Translations under genes and position numbers: made by a program
Source of the DNA: an uncultured Verrucomicrobiota bacterium
GTDB lineage: Bacteria; Verrucomicrobiota; Verrucomicrobiia; Limisphaerales; UBA9464
Reading direction: 5' to 3'
Length of the DNA: 37,989 nucleotides
Assembly: GCA_903880005.1 (NCBI GenBank)
Contig: CAIRNV010000270.1
Location: forward strand, 1 to 37,989
Shown here: in pieces, positions 17,227-27,307 of the stretch
Layout of the letters: each line of letters begins with the position of its first letter
Numbering within the stretch: position 1 is the stretch's first letter
The notes under the pieces: generated by a model
What the model saw: the letters and a program-made list of their open reading frames with translations, nothing else
Told to the model about the DNA's origin: nothing
Databases searched by the model: none

Positions 17227-18185
17227 AGCGGGGATGGGGCCGGGGCAACCGTCGGCAGGAACGACGGGTGGAGCTGGACGTCCGGTTGCGGAGCCGTGGC
17301 GGGCTGGGCAGGACGGGGGGCGCGGTGGCACGGGGCGTGGCGGGGTTGGTGTTGGCGTCGTTGGTGGCCGGGGCCTGCCTGGCGGGCTACGTGGTGGCGC
17401 GGGACCGGTGGTTGCACCGGACGGAGGCGCTGGCGCTGAGGCAATTGACGGTGACGACCGACGGGTCGCTGTCGCGCGCGGACCTCCTGGCGCAGGCGCG
17501 GGTGCGCGAGGGGATGAACACGTTTGCGATCGACCTGCCGACGATGCGGGACCAATTGATGCGGCATCCCAGGCTGGCGTCGGTGGAGGTGCATCGGGAG
17601 TGGCCCGCGACGTTGCGCATCCATGTGCAGGAGCGTTTTCCCGTGGCCCGCGTGAAGGTCCTGGACCGGCAGGGGATCGACTTTGCGTACCTGCTGGATG
17701 AATCCGGGCACGTCATGTTGCCGTTCGAGCGGGGGCATGCGGCCCCGGAAGTCGTGGAGTCGGAGTCCACGCTGCCCCTGTTGCTGGGGGCGCAGGGGGC
17801 GTTTGTGGTGGGGCAGACGACGTCGCATCCCGGGGTGTTGGCGGCGCTGCAATTGCTGTCGGAGTACCAAGGCTCCGAGATGGCGACGTTGGCGGACGTC
17901 GTGAGCGTGGATGTGAGCCGGGTGGGCGAGGTGGAGGCGCAGACGTGGCTGGGGAGCCGCGTGACGTTTGGGATCCCGGAGCCGGGGCGTGGGTTTGACC
18001 GGGCGTTGCGGTTGTGGAAGGCGGTGCACCTCGACTCGGCCGGCCGCGGTCGCTTGATTGGCACCCTGGATCTTTCGGTGACCAACCACGTTCCCTTGCG
18101 GTGGATGGATTCGCCCGCCGAGCCGGCGAAGGTGGTGCCGCGTCCCGCCAAGGCCTCGCGCAAGCCCGTTCGACGCCATGGCTGA
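17223..18185 (+). CDS. ftsQ: Cell division protein FtsQ (POTRA)
   Basis: Basic N-terminus, TM, POTRA-like LALRQLTVTTDGSLSRADLLAQARVREGMNTFAIDLPTMRDQLMRHPRLASVEVHREWPATLRIHVQER; GTGA overlap with ddl. Confidence 0.88.
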   Translation: MKRGWGRGNRRQERRVELDVRLRSRGGLGRTGGAVARGVAGLVLASLVAGACLAGYVVARDRWLHRTEALALRQLTVTTDGSLSRADLLAQARVREGMNTFAIDLPTMRDQLMRHPRLASVEVHREWPATLRIHVQERFPVARVKVLDRQGIDFAYLLDESGHVMLPFERGHAAPEVVESESTLPLLLGAQGAFVVGQTTSHPGVLAALQLLSEYQGSEMATLADVVSVDVSRVGEVEAQTWLGSRVTFGIPEPGRGFDRALRLWKAVHLDSAGRGRLIGTLDLSVTNHVPLRWMDSPAEPAKVVPRPAKASRKPVRRHG

Positions 18186-19377
18186 TCCCGGCTCCATCGT
18201 CGTGGGTCTCGAAGTCGGCACCAGCAAGGTGTGCGCGGCGGTGGGCGAGGTGTCCCCCGCGGGCGTGTTCAGCCTGCTGGGCCTTGGGCAGTCGAAGTCT
18301 CGGGGCGTACGGAAGGGCGAGATCACGGACGCCCAAAAGGCCATCGAGGACGTGCGCAACGCCATCGCCGAGGCCGAGCAGATGGCGGACGTCGAGATCC
18401 GTTCGGCCTACCTGGGGGTCACGGGGGCCCATGTGCGGGGCGAGACGCGACAGGGGTTGCACCCGATCGTGTCCGAGGGCCGGGAAATCACGGCCGAGGA
18501 CGTGCAGGACGCTGTGGAGAACGCGCGGGCGCGGGACCTGCCGCACGAGCACGTGGTGATCCACACGATCCGCCAGGATTTTTCCGTGGACGACCACGAT
18601 GGGGTGGCGAACCCGGAGGGGATGGTGGGGTCACAATTGCTGGCGCACGTGCATGTGGTGCACGGCCAGCGCAACCGGATCGACACGGGGGTCCGCGCGG
18701 TGCAATCCCTGCAGCTCGAGGTGGACAACGTGGTGTTCAACGGTCTGGCGAGCGCGTTGGCGGTGCTGACGACCCAGCAGAAGGAGATGGGGGTGTTGGT
18801 GGTGGACCTGGGCGCCGGGGTGACGGAGTACGCGGTGTACGGCGACGCCTTGCTGCGGGGTTGCGGCGCGTTCGCCGTGGGGGGCGACCACGTGACCAAC
18901 GACCTGGCCATCGGGCTCAAGATTCCCCTGGGGCGGGCCGAGCAGTTGAAGGTGTCGCATGGCGCGGCGGAGCCGGTGGCTCGCGGGGAGGATCCGGAGC
19001 CGGTCGCGTTGCCGGCCGATCCGGGCTTGCCCGAGCGCACGATCAACCTCGCCCAGCTTCGCCTGATCCAGTCGGCCCGGGTGGAGGAGACGCTCGAACT
19101 GGTGGCCCGCGCGGTGGGGCCTTCGCTGGACCTGTGCCGGGCCGGGGTGGTGCTTTGCGGCGGGGGTGCGCGCATGGTCGGCATTGAGGCGGCGGCCCAG
19201 CGGGTGTTCAAGCTGCCCGCCACCGTGGGGCGCGTGCAGGGTGTCTCGGGTCCCGTGGACCTGCTGGGGCATCCGGAGTTCGCGGCGGCGATTGGCTTGG
19301 CGCGGTTTGGGGCCATGCGCCGCCCGCCGCCATCCCGGGGCGGGCTGAGGCGGCTGCTGGGCCCATGGTTCCGTTGA
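18178..19377 (+). CDS. ftsA: Cell division protein FtsA
   Basis: IVVGLEVGTSKVCAAVGE, LVVDLGAGVTEYAVY, CGGGARMVGIEAAAQRVF, C-terminal amphipathic RRLLGPWFR. Confidence 0.95.
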   Translation: MADPGSIVVGLEVGTSKVCAAVGEVSPAGVFSLLGLGQSKSRGVRKGEITDAQKAIEDVRNAIAEAEQMADVEIRSAYLGVTGAHVRGETRQGLHPIVSEGREITAEDVQDAVENARARDLPHEHVVIHTIRQDFSVDDHDGVANPEGMVGSQLLAHVHVVHGQRNRIDTGVRAVQSLQLEVDNVVFNGLASALAVLTTQQKEMGVLVVDLGAGVTEYAVYGDALLRGCGAFAVGGDHVTNDLAIGLKIPLGRAEQLKVSHGAAEPVARGEDPEPVALPADPGLPERTINLAQLRLIQSARVEETLELVARAVGPSLDLCRAGVVLCGGGARMVGIEAAAQRVFKLPATVGRVQGVSGPVDLLGHPEFAAAIGLARFGAMRRPPPSRGGLRRLLGPWFR

Positions 19378-19414
19378 TCTTCCTCCACCACTCCTTTCTC
19401 CATTCCCACACGTC

Positions 19415-20791
19415 ATGAGCGCGAGCCGCGAGATGAACCCGGGCCCGAACCCGGGCGCCCCCACCGCCCCCGAGGTTGCCGGCAGCCCCGGGTCCGACGC
19501 CATGCCGAAGCCCGTGCAGGACTTTCGGGTGGTGGCCGTTGGGCGCGCCGGCATCCATGCCGTGGAACGTTTGTGCGGCGAGGGTGCGTTGCCGGGCGTC
19601 GATGTCATCGCTTGCCACACGTCGGCCTCGGCGCTGGCCCAGTCCGCGGCCCCGTTCAAGGTCCCGATGAAGTCGGCCGGGTCGCGTGGGCTGGGTGCGG
19701 GCGGGGATCCATTGCTGGGCCAGGCGTCGGCCGAGGGCTCCAAGGAGGCGCTGGGCATGATGTTGGCCGGGGCGCGGGTGGTGTTCGTCCTGACGGGCCT
19801 TGGCGCCGGCACGGGGACGGGCGCCGCCCATGTGGTGGCGCGCTGTGCACGCGACGCCGGCGCGCTCGTGCTGGGGGTGGCGACGATGCCCTTTGATTGC
19901 GAGGGCCGGCTGCGTGGCGGCCACGCGCGGCGCGGGCTTGAGTTGCTCAAGGGCGCGGCCGACGCCGTCGTGACGGTGCGCAACCAGCACGTGCTGGAGA
20001 CCTTGGACGAGCGCGCGCCGGCGGCGGAGGTGTTTGACGCGGCGAATCGCCTGCTGGTGGAGGGGGTGCGGGGGCTTTGGGGTTTGCTCACGCGGCCGGG
20101 CCTCATCCGGCTCGACTTTGCCAGCCTGGAGCGGCTTCTCCGGGGGCGTCACACCGAGAGCGTGTTCGCCACGGCCGAGGGATCCGGGGAACGTCGTGCC
20201 ACGGAGGCGGCGGAGCGCCTGCTGTCGCATCCGTTCGTCGCCCGGGATGCCGTCCTGGGGACGGCGGATGCCGTCGTGTTGTCGGCGGTGACGGGCCCGG
20301 ACGTGCCCTTCACGGACATTGAGCGCGCATTTTCGCTCGTGCAGCGGCATTGCGACCAGGCGCAGGTGGTGGTGGGGACGAGCATCGACCCCGGGATGAC
20401 CGGCCGGTTGTCGATCACGTTGGTGGCGTCCATCGGGGGCTCGGCGCCCTTGCCCGAGGCCTCCGGCGCGGCGGCGTCCGCGGTGGGCGCACCGAAGGAG
20501 TCGCCGACGCGGGATGTGGGCATCGGGATGGAATTGAGCGAGCCGACGTCCTCCATGGGGCGAGCCAGCGGATCCTTGGTGCCGCCGGCCCCGGTCCTGA
20601 CCGTGGATCAGCGGCAGAAGGCGCTGGATCGATCCGGCAAGGGTTCGAGCCGCCGCCGGCGCGTGGTGCAGTCGATGTTCGACTTCGACGTGGTGAGCCG
20701 CGGTCGGTTCGAGAAGACGGAGGCCACGATCCTGGACGGCCAGAACTACGACGTCCCCACGTACCTGAGGCGGCGCATCAGCCTGAATTGA
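19415..20791 (+). CDS. ftsZ: Divergent cell division protein FtsZ
   Basis: SRGLGAGGDPLLGQASAEG, TGLGAGTGTGAAHVVA, TRPGLIRLDFASLERLL, C-terminal NYDVPTYLRRR; position after ftsA. Confidence 0.9.
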   Translation: MSASREMNPGPNPGAPTAPEVAGSPGSDAMPKPVQDFRVVAVGRAGIHAVERLCGEGALPGVDVIACHTSASALAQSAAPFKVPMKSAGSRGLGAGGDPLLGQASAEGSKEALGMMLAGARVVFVLTGLGAGTGTGAAHVVARCARDAGALVLGVATMPFDCEGRLRGGHARRGLELLKGAADAVVTVRNQHVLETLDERAPAAEVFDAANRLLVEGVRGLWGLLTRPGLIRLDFASLERLLRGRHTESVFATAEGSGERRATEAAERLLSHPFVARDAVLGTADAVVLSAVTGPDVPFTDIERAFSLVQRHCDQAQVVVGTSIDPGMTGRLSITLVASIGGSAPLPEASGAAASAVGAPKESPTRDVGIGMELSEPTSSMGRASGSLVPPAPVLTVDQRQKALDRSGKGSSRRRRVVQSMFDFDVVSRGRFEKTEATILDGQNYDVPTYLRRRISLN

Positions 20792-20801
20792 GGGGCCGGC
20801 C

Positions 20802-21974
20802 ATGCAGCCGCGCGGGACATGTTGGGAGGTGGCGCGGACGTTCCTGTGGCTGGGGTTGAGGTCCTTCGGGGGACCCGTCGCGCACGTGGGGCATTTTCGC
20901 GCGGAGTGCGTTTCCAGGCTTCGCTGGGTGGATGATGCAGCGTACGCGTCCTGGGTGGCGCTTTGCCAGTTCCTGCCGGGGCCGGCCAGCACGCAGTTGG
21001 CCTTTTGCCTTGGCTGGTTGCGGGCCGGTTGGGTGGGTGGATGGGTGGCGTTTGTGGCCTTCACCGTGCCGTCGGCCGTCCTGATGACCGGCGTGGCGTG
21101 GGGGCTCCCGCGATGGGTTGGGCCGTGGTCCGGCGCGACGTTGCATGGGTTGAAGATCGCGGCGTGGGCGGTGGTGGGGCATGCGGTGGCGGGCATGGCC
21201 ATGCGGATGAAGGGCGCGCCCGCCGAGTGGATCGTGGCGATCCTCGCCGGGGTGGCGTCGGCGTGGTGGCCGCGCGGCGAGTTGCAACCCTTGTGGGTCC
21301 TGGGCGGGGCGGTGGTGGGGTGGGCCGTCTCGCGCCGTGACTCATTAACGTTGGCATTTCCGGCCGGTGTCTCGCTGCGGCCGTGGCTGGCGTGGGGTTG
21401 CCTTGGGGTGGGGGTGGCCTTGCTGGTGACCACGCCTGCGTGGGGCGGGAATCGGTTGGGAGGATTGGGTGCGGCGATGTACCGGGCGGGGGCCATGGTC
21501 TTCGGGGGCGGCCATGTGGTGCTGCCGTTCCTCGAGGAGTCCGTCGTGGTGCCGGGGTGGGTGACACGTGACGACTTCCTCGCGGGCTATGGGGCGGCGC
21601 AGGTCATGCCGGGCCCCATGTTTACGTTGGGCTCCTACCTGGGGATGCGCGCGGGCGGATGGCCCGGGGCGATCATCGGGACGGTGGCGATCTTCCTGCC
21701 GGGCCTGTTGTGGGTGTCGGCGATCGCGCCCTCGTGGTCGGCCGTGGCGAGCAAGCGGAGTGCGGCCCGCGCGGTTTCGGGTGCGGGGGCCGCCGTCGTG
21801 GGGTTGCTGGCGTCGGCTTGGCTGGGGCCCGTCTGGGACGGGGCCATGCACGGTGGGCGAGACTTGGTCCACGGGTGCGCGGCGATGGCGGCGTTGGGCA
21901 GCGGACGCGTGCCGGTCTGGTTGGTCGTGGGCGGATGCGTCGTGGTGGCGGTGGGTCGGTTCCTTGTGGGTTGA
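20802..21974 (+). CDS. ChrA-family (chromate ion) transporter, two-domain
   Basis: LGLRSFGGPVAHVGHFRAECV...FLPGPASTQLAFCLGW; second half FGGGHVVLPFLEESVV...AQVMPGPMFTLGSYLG. Confidence 0.92.
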   Translation: MQPRGTCWEVARTFLWLGLRSFGGPVAHVGHFRAECVSRLRWVDDAAYASWVALCQFLPGPASTQLAFCLGWLRAGWVGGWVAFVAFTVPSAVLMTGVAWGLPRWVGPWSGATLHGLKIAAWAVVGHAVAGMAMRMKGAPAEWIVAILAGVASAWWPRGELQPLWVLGGAVVGWAVSRRDSLTLAFPAGVSLRPWLAWGCLGVGVALLVTTPAWGGNRLGGLGAAMYRAGAMVFGGGHVVLPFLEESVVVPGWVTRDDFLAGYGAAQVMPGPMFTLGSYLGMRAGGWPGAIIGTVAIFLPGLLWVSAIAPSWSAVASKRSAARAVSGAGAAVVGLLASAWLGPVWDGAMHGGRDLVHGCAAMAALGSGRVPVWLVVGGCVVVAVGRFLVG

Positions 21975-21977
21975 GGC

Positions 21978-22007
21978 GGAACGATGGCGTGGTCCATCGG
22001 TCGTTCC
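21978..22007. terminator. Hairpin directly after the chrA-like stop codon, possible end of the dcw operon
   Basis: GGAACGA...TCGTTCC (21978-21984/22001-22007) enclosing ATGG/CCAT; no clear U-tract. Confidence 0.4.
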
Positions 22008-22113
22008 TCGCCTTCGGCAGGCATCGGTGGCGCTCCGACTGCATGGTCCTGGATGGGTCTGGGATTGGGGTTGATTCGACGCGGGGGACGGGCTTGGAAT
22101 GTCTCCATCAACC

Positions 22114-22914
22114 ATGAGCGCAAGGAAAGTGGCGTCGCGGGCCCGGACGGGCTTCACCCTGATTGAGCTGTTGGTGGTGATCGCCATCATCGCGATCCTG
22201 GCCGGCATGTTGTTGCCGACACTCGCGCGTGCGAAGGCGAAGGGCGACCAGACCGTGTGCCTGAACAACCTCAAGCAAGTGGCGTTGTTCATGAACCTCT
22301 ACATCGAGGACAACAACGACACCTACCCGTCGCATCGGAACCACGGGCTGACCACGGCGGACGAGGCTCCTTCGCGCACCAACTGGTGGGGCACGACGAT
22401 CCTGCCGCCCGGGCAGCGCTACTCGAACCTGTTCCGGTGCCCGAGTATCAAGGGGCGTCGGCTGGACAACGGGGTGAAGTGGGAATGGAGGTTCGACCCC
22501 CACAAGGTCGGGTACGGCATGAACACCTACTTCTTGAGCCTGTGGCCGTATCCATCCGCCGAGGTGACGGTGGCGGGCATCCGGTTCGACAGCCGGCCGT
22601 GGTTCAAGCGTTCGCAGATCGTGTCACCGTCCAATTGCCTCCTGGTCGGGGACGCCATGCCGAAGGCGGACGGCTTTTGGAGCAGCAGCCTTTGGTGGCC
22701 CAACGCCTGCATGGACAAGAAGGTGTCCAACGGCGGCTTCGAGGGCATCGACCAGGCCCGTCACCAAAACAAGGGCGTGGTGGTGTTCACGGATGGCCAC
22801 AGCGAGGCGCGCAAGGATGCGTCGATCAACCCGCCCGTGGACCCGGGCTCGGGCAGTGCCAAGGGCATCGTGAACTCGGAGTTCTGGGATCCGCTCAACC
22901 GGGCGAGGCGGTAG
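22114..22914 (+). CDS. Type II pseudopilin-like protein (prepilin N-terminus, H-X9-DG-type C-terminus)
   Basis: [52 protein letters not shown]. Confidence 0.88.
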   Translation: MSARKVASRARTGFTLIELLVVIAIIAILAGMLLPTLARAKAKGDQTVCLNNLKQVALFMNLYIEDNNDTYPSHRNHGLTTADEAPSRTNWWGTTILPPGQRYSNLFRCPSIKGRRLDNGVKWEWRFDPHKVGYGMNTYFLSLWPYPSAEVTVAGIRFDSRPWFKRSQIVSPSNCLLVGDAMPKADGFWSSSLWWPNACMDKKVSNGGFEGIDQARHQNKGVVVFTDGHSEARKDASINPPVDPGSGSAKGIVNSEFWDPLNRARR

Positions 22915-22928
22915 CCACGCCGGCGGGT

Positions 22929-24221
22929 TCAACGCCGGGGACGAACCAACATCAGGAGGTTGGTGACCCATGGGCATGCGAAGATGCCCACGGCGAAGGT
23001 GGTGGCGAGGCCGCGCAGCCACGGCATCCATTGGCGGGCCTGGGACCGCGGGAGGGTGTCCACCAACACGCCCGCGACAAACGCCCCGATGCCGACCGCG
23101 ACCATGACGAGGGCGAGGAGGGTCATGACCTTTCGCGGCCAGCCGGGCTGGCACTTGTAGGGCGCCGTCACGGGCAGCACGAGGAACGCAAACATCCCCG
23201 CCCCAAGGAGCCAAACAACGGGGTCGGCGACGAAGGGGGAGAAGGCGGCGCACAGGAGCGCGGCGGCGACGCAGGCGCCGACCCACGTGGATTCGTCGCG
23301 CTCGGAGTCCGAGAGGGCCATGCGGCCGTGACGGTTGAGGCGGAGGAGGAAGTTGAAGAGCGGTTGCGCGGCCCAGGTCAGCCACACGAAGACGACGTAG
23401 GCGATGCGGATGGGGAGGATGACGGGGGCGAGGGCCGGCTTGGATTGCTGGAGGTCGCCCAGGAGCGAGTTGCCAAAGTAACCGCCGAGGATGACGAGCC
23501 ACTGGGCCTTGCGGCTGAGCCGGTTCATCCAGAGGAAGTACTTGAGGAGGACGGCGTAGAGGAGGTTGCCGGCCTTGAGGGCCTCGACGACGCCCGATCG
23601 GGCCCATTCATTGCCCGGGTCCAGGCGCAGGGCCTCGTGGAAGTGACGCAGGGCCTCCTTGTGACGCCCGGCATGGAGATGGGTCCAGCCCATGTTCGCG
23701 TGCGTGGTGGAGTCCTCGGGGTTGCGGACCAAGGTGGCGTCGAGGGTGGCGCCGGCCTCCTGATGGCGCCCAAGGTGGACCAACGCGGCGGCCCGGATGT
23801 TGTTGGCGGACTCGTTCTCGGCGTCGAGGGCGAGCGAGCGATCTGCCGAGGCGAGGGCCTCCTCCCATCGGCGCTCCTGGAGGAGCAGGGCGCCTTGGAG
23901 GGCGTGGTGGTCTGCGTTGCCCGGGTCCAGGCGGATGGCCTCGCGGACGGAGCGGAGGGCGCCGGCGAGGTCGTTGCGCTTGGACAGGATGGAGGCCATC
24001 GAGTGATGGGCGTAGGAGGAGTCCGGGGCGGCGACGATGGCCTCGGCGGCGGCGTCCTGGGCCTCGGCGAGGCGGCCGGCCTCCGTGAGGGCGACGCCGA
24101 GGAGCATGAGGCCATGGGGATCCCCGGGTTCCTGGGCCAGCCCAAGGCGCACCTCGTCCACGGCGAGGGCGGCCCGGTGTTGGCGGATGAGGAGGTCGCC
24201 GCGGGCGAAGTGGGGGTTCAT
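22929..24221 (-). CDS. TPR protein with C-terminal multi-TM domain
   Basis: Serial TPRs, then YFLWMNRLSRKAQWLVILGGYF and several hydrophobic segments. Confidence 0.85.
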   Translation of the reverse strand: MNPHFARGDLLIRQHRAALAVDEVRLGLAQEPGDPHGLMLLGVALTEAGRLAEAQDAAAEAIVAAPDSSYAHHSMASILSKRNDLAGALRSVREAIRLDPGNADHHALQGALLLQERRWEEALASADRSLALDAENESANNIRAAALVHLGRHQEAGATLDATLVRNPEDSTTHANMGWTHLHAGRHKEALRHFHEALRLDPGNEWARSGVVEALKAGNLLYAVLLKYFLWMNRLSRKAQWLVILGGYFGNSLLGDLQQSKPALAPVILPIRIAYVVFVWLTWAAQPLFNFLLRLNRHGRMALSDSERDESTWVGACVAAALLCAAFSPFVADPVVWLLGAGMFAFLVLPVTAPYKCQPGWPRKVMTLLALVMVAVGIGAFVAGVLVDTLPRSQARQWMPWLRGLATTFAVGIFACPWVTNLLMLVRPRR

Positions 24222-24234
24222 GGGGCGGCGGTCG

Positions 24235-25629
24235 CTAGAGCTTGAGGTAGCGGAGGATGTCGTCGTAGGCGCCGCCCTGGTTGGCGTAGAGCGCGTAATT
24301 GCGGGCCGTGGCGAACCACTCGCGGGTCGTGGGCTTGAGCTTGGAGACGACCGCGAGGAGGTCCTTGGTGCGAAGGGGCTGCGGGGTCCCCGAGCGCATC
24401 GCGTCGCGCAGCTTGGCCTCCACGGACTGGTCCACGACGGCCTTGAGGTCGGCGCCCGAGAAGCCCTCGCACTTGGCCGCGATGGCCTCGGCGTCGAGGT
24501 CCTCCTGGGGCTTTCCGACGAGCAGGATGCGAAGGATGGCGGCGCGGGCCGGGGCGTCGGGCGGCGGGACGAAGAGGATGCGGTCGAAGCGGCCGGGGCG
24601 GCGGAAGGCGGAGTCGAGGTGCCACGGGGCGTTGGTGGCCCCGAGGACGAGGACGCCCTCGTTGGACGACTGGACCCCGTCGAGCTCGTTGAGGAACTGG
24701 TTGATGAGGTGGCGTCCGCCCGAGGTCTTCATGTCCGTGCGGCTGGCGCCGAGGGCATCGACCTCGTCGAAGAAGAGGACGCACGGCTTGTTGCGCCGGG
24801 CTTGCTGGAAGAGGTGATGGAGGTTGCGCTCGCTGTTGCCGAGCCACATGTCGAGGACGTCGTGGATGCCGATGGAGATGAAGCCGGCCTTGATCTCGCC
24901 GGCCGTGGCGCGGGCGAGGTGGGTCTTGCCGCAGCCGGGCGGGCCATAGAGCAGGATGCCGCCGCCGGCGGACTTCCCGTACGCCTTGTACAGGTCCGCA
25001 TGGGTGATGGGATGGACGATCTTGAGCTGGATCTCCTCCTTGAGCGCATCCATGCCGCCGACGTCCGCAAAGGTGATGCGGGGCCGCTCCACGACGACGT
25101 CGTCGAGCCCGGCCTCCCCCTCGCTGGAATGGGACCGGACGCGTCCCTCCTCCACGTCGAAGAGGTCGCCCGAGGGGAATCCGTCGTCGTCCTCGTCGCC
25201 TTCCTTGTCCTCGGGCTCGGGTTCGGGGCGGATGCCCATTTTCTGGGCGAACTCCGGGTCGGCGGCCTCGGGGTCCTTGGCGATGCCCTTGCGGTATTGC
25301 ACGACCGCCTGCTCGACCTCGCCCATGGAGGCGAGGAGGCGCGCGTAGAGGACGTGGGCGCGGGCCGGGGCGCTGGCGAGGGTCACGAGGTCCTCGAGGA
25401 CGACGAGGGTATGGCTTCGCTTCCCCTGCTGGTGGAAGGCGCGGGCCAGGCCGAGCTTGAGGCCGGGCTGGTCGGGTGCCAGGGCCAGGGCGGCCCGGTA
25501 CTCGGCCTCGGCCTCGGCGTGGCGCCCGGAGGAAACGAGGGCGTCGGCGAGGGCCTGGCGCAGGGGGATGTTGCCGGGGGAGAGCGCGACGGCCTCGCGG
25601 AGCTGGGAGATGTGGTCGGGCTGACTCAT
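24235..25629 (-). CDS. AAA+ ATPase (classical AAA clade) with N-terminal TPRs
   Basis: TPR N-terminus; Walker [14 protein letters not shown], Walker [35 protein letters not shown]. Confidence 0.92.
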   Translation of the reverse strand: MSQPDHISQLREAVALSPGNIPLRQALADALVSSGRHAEAEAEYRAALALAPDQPGLKLGLARAFHQQGKRSHTLVVLEDLVTLASAPARAHVLYARLLASMGEVEQAVVQYRKGIAKDPEAADPEFAQKMGIRPEPEPEDKEGDEDDDGFPSGDLFDVEEGRVRSHSSEGEAGLDDVVVERPRITFADVGGMDALKEEIQLKIVHPITHADLYKAYGKSAGGGILLYGPPGCGKTHLARATAGEIKAGFISIGIHDVLDMWLGNSERNLHHLFQQARRNKPCVLFFDEVDALGASRTDMKTSGGRHLINQFLNELDGVQSSNEGVLVLGATNAPWHLDSAFRRPGRFDRILFVPPPDAPARAAILRILLVGKPQEDLDAEAIAAKCEGFSGADLKAVVDQSVEAKLRDAMRSGTPQPLRTKDLLAVVSKLKPTTREWFATARNYALYANQGGAYDDILRYLKL

Positions 25630-25636
25630 GGCGGGG

Positions 25637-27175
25637 CTACTCCCACTCGATGGTGCCGGGGGGCTTGCTGGTGATGTCGAGGACGACCCGGTTGATGCCC
25701 CGGACCTCGTTGGTGATGCGCGTGGAGATCTTCCCGAGGAGGTCGTACGGCACGTGGACCCAGTCGGCGGTCATGCCGTCCTGGGAATCGACCACGCGGA
25801 GGGCGACCGTGAAGTCATAGGTGCGCTCGTCGCCCTGGACGCCCACGGAGCGGACCGGAAGGAGGACGGCGAAGGCTTGCCAGGTCTTGTAGTAGAGGTC
25901 GGCGGCCTTCATCTCCTCGACGACGATGGCGTCGGCCTTGCGGAGGATATCGAGCTTGGGCGCGGAGATGGGACCCAGGCAACGGACGGCGAGGCCGGGG
26001 CCCGGGAAGGGCTGGCGTTGGACGATCTCGCGTGGGAGGCCGAGCTCGACGCCGAGCTGCCGGACCTCGTCCTTGAAGAGGGAGCGAAGGGGCTCGAGCA
26101 ACTCGAACTTCATGTTCTTGGGGAGGCCGCCGACGTTGTGGTGCGACTTGATGAGGGCGGCAGGGTTGCCGGCGATGGGGACGGACTCGATGACGTCGGG
26201 ATAGAGGGTGCCTTGCGCGAGGAAGCGGGCCTTGCCGGCGCGCTTCGTGGCGGCTTGGAAGACGTCCACGAAGGCCTTCCCGATGACCTTGCGCTTGCGC
26301 TCGGGGTCGGAGACGCCCTTGAGCTTGCGCAGGAAGAGGGGCGTGGCGTCCTCGTACTGGAGCCGGATCTTGAAGTTGCGCCCGAAGACCTCCTGGACGA
26401 CCTCGGCCTCGCGGGCGCGGAGGAGGCCGTTGTTGACGAAGATGCAGGTGAGCTGGTCCCCGATGGCGCGGTGGATGAGGGCGGCGGCGACGGACGAATC
26501 CACGCCGCCGCTCAGGCCGAGGATGACGTGGTCCTTGCCCACGCGCGCCCGGATCTCCTCGGTGGCCTGCTCCACGTAGTTGCGCATGGTCCAGTCGCGC
26601 CCGCATCCGCACACGCCATGGACGTAGTTGGCGATGACCTCGCGCCCGCGCGGCGAGTGGGCGACCTCGGGGTGGAATTGAATGCCGAAGAAGCGGCGGC
26701 GGGCGTCCTCGATGGCGGCGTAGTCGGAGTTCTCGGTGGTGCCGACAACGACGAAGTCCTTGGGGAGGCGGGTGAGCTTGTCGCCGTGGGAGTTCCAGAC
26801 CTGGAGCTCGCGGGGCAAGCCCTTGAACAGGACGCATTGGGCGTCGGTGACGGAGAGGGTGCCCTTGCCGTACTCGCGCTTGTCGCCCCGCTCGACCTTG
26901 CCGCCGAGGTAATGGGCGAGGAGCTGGACGCCGTAGCAAATCCCCAGCACCGGGATGCCCATCTTGAAGATGGCCTTGTCCGGGAGGGGGGCGTCCTTGG
27001 CGTACACGCTGGACGGGCCGCCGGACAGGATGAGCCCACGCGGGTTCATGGCGGCGATCTCCGCGGCGGGCGTGTCGAAACGCACGATGGTGGAGTACAC
27101 GTTGCACTCACGGACGCGCCGGGCGATGACCTGCGTGTACTGGGAGCCGAAGTCGAGGATGACGATCTGTTCCAT
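25637..27175 (-). CDS. guaA: GMP synthase (glutamine-hydrolysing)
   Basis: [64 protein letters not shown]-terminal KPPGTIEWE. Confidence 0.98.
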   Translation of the reverse strand: MEQIVILDFGSQYTQVIARRVRECNVYSTIVRFDTPAAEIAAMNPRGLILSGGPSSVYAKDAPLPDKAIFKMGIPVLGICYGVQLLAHYLGGKVERGDKREYGKGTLSVTDAQCVLFKGLPRELQVWNSHGDKLTRLPKDFVVVGTTENSDYAAIEDARRRFFGIQFHPEVAHSPRGREVIANYVHGVCGCGRDWTMRNYVEQATEEIRARVGKDHVILGLSGGVDSSVAAALIHRAIGDQLTCIFVNNGLLRAREAEVVQEVFGRNFKIRLQYEDATPLFLRKLKGVSDPERKRKVIGKAFVDVFQAATKRAGKARFLAQGTLYPDVIESVPIAGNPAALIKSHHNVGGLPKNMKFELLEPLRSLFKDEVRQLGVELGLPREIVQRQPFPGPGLAVRCLGPISAPKLDILRKADAIVVEEMKAADLYYKTWQAFAVLLPVRSVGVQGDERTYDFTVALRVVDSQDGMTADWVHVPYDLLGKISTRITNEVRGINRVVLDITSKPPGTIEWE

Positions 27176-27307
27176 GCGCTGAAACGAAGGGGTCAGGATG
27201 TGACGACAGGGCGGGGGAAAGGAAAGGCCAAAGTAGGGCCCGATCTCGTCGTCTCGTCGGCCATGCATGGCTTGACAGCGTGTGGCGACGCGAAGCATCC
27301 ACGGTCC

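Noticed and set aside
19208-21496. 762-aa minus-strand ORF
   Set aside because: Antisense of ftsA/ftsZ/chrA; composition typical of a shadow frame.
22257-24245. 662-aa plus-strand ORF
   Set aside because: Out-of-frame shadow of the pseudopilin and antisense to the TPR gene; low-complexity Gly/Glu/Val composition.
25628-27300. Very long plus-strand ORF (848 aa) across the guaA region
   Set aside because: Only its 3' part (from 27308) is the pseudopilin; the rest is the antisense shadow of guaA, typical of high-GC DNA.
27272-27300. TTGACA upstream of the second pseudopilin as a sigma70 promoter
   Set aside because: Perfect -35 hexamer but no acceptable -10 at 16-18 bp spacing.
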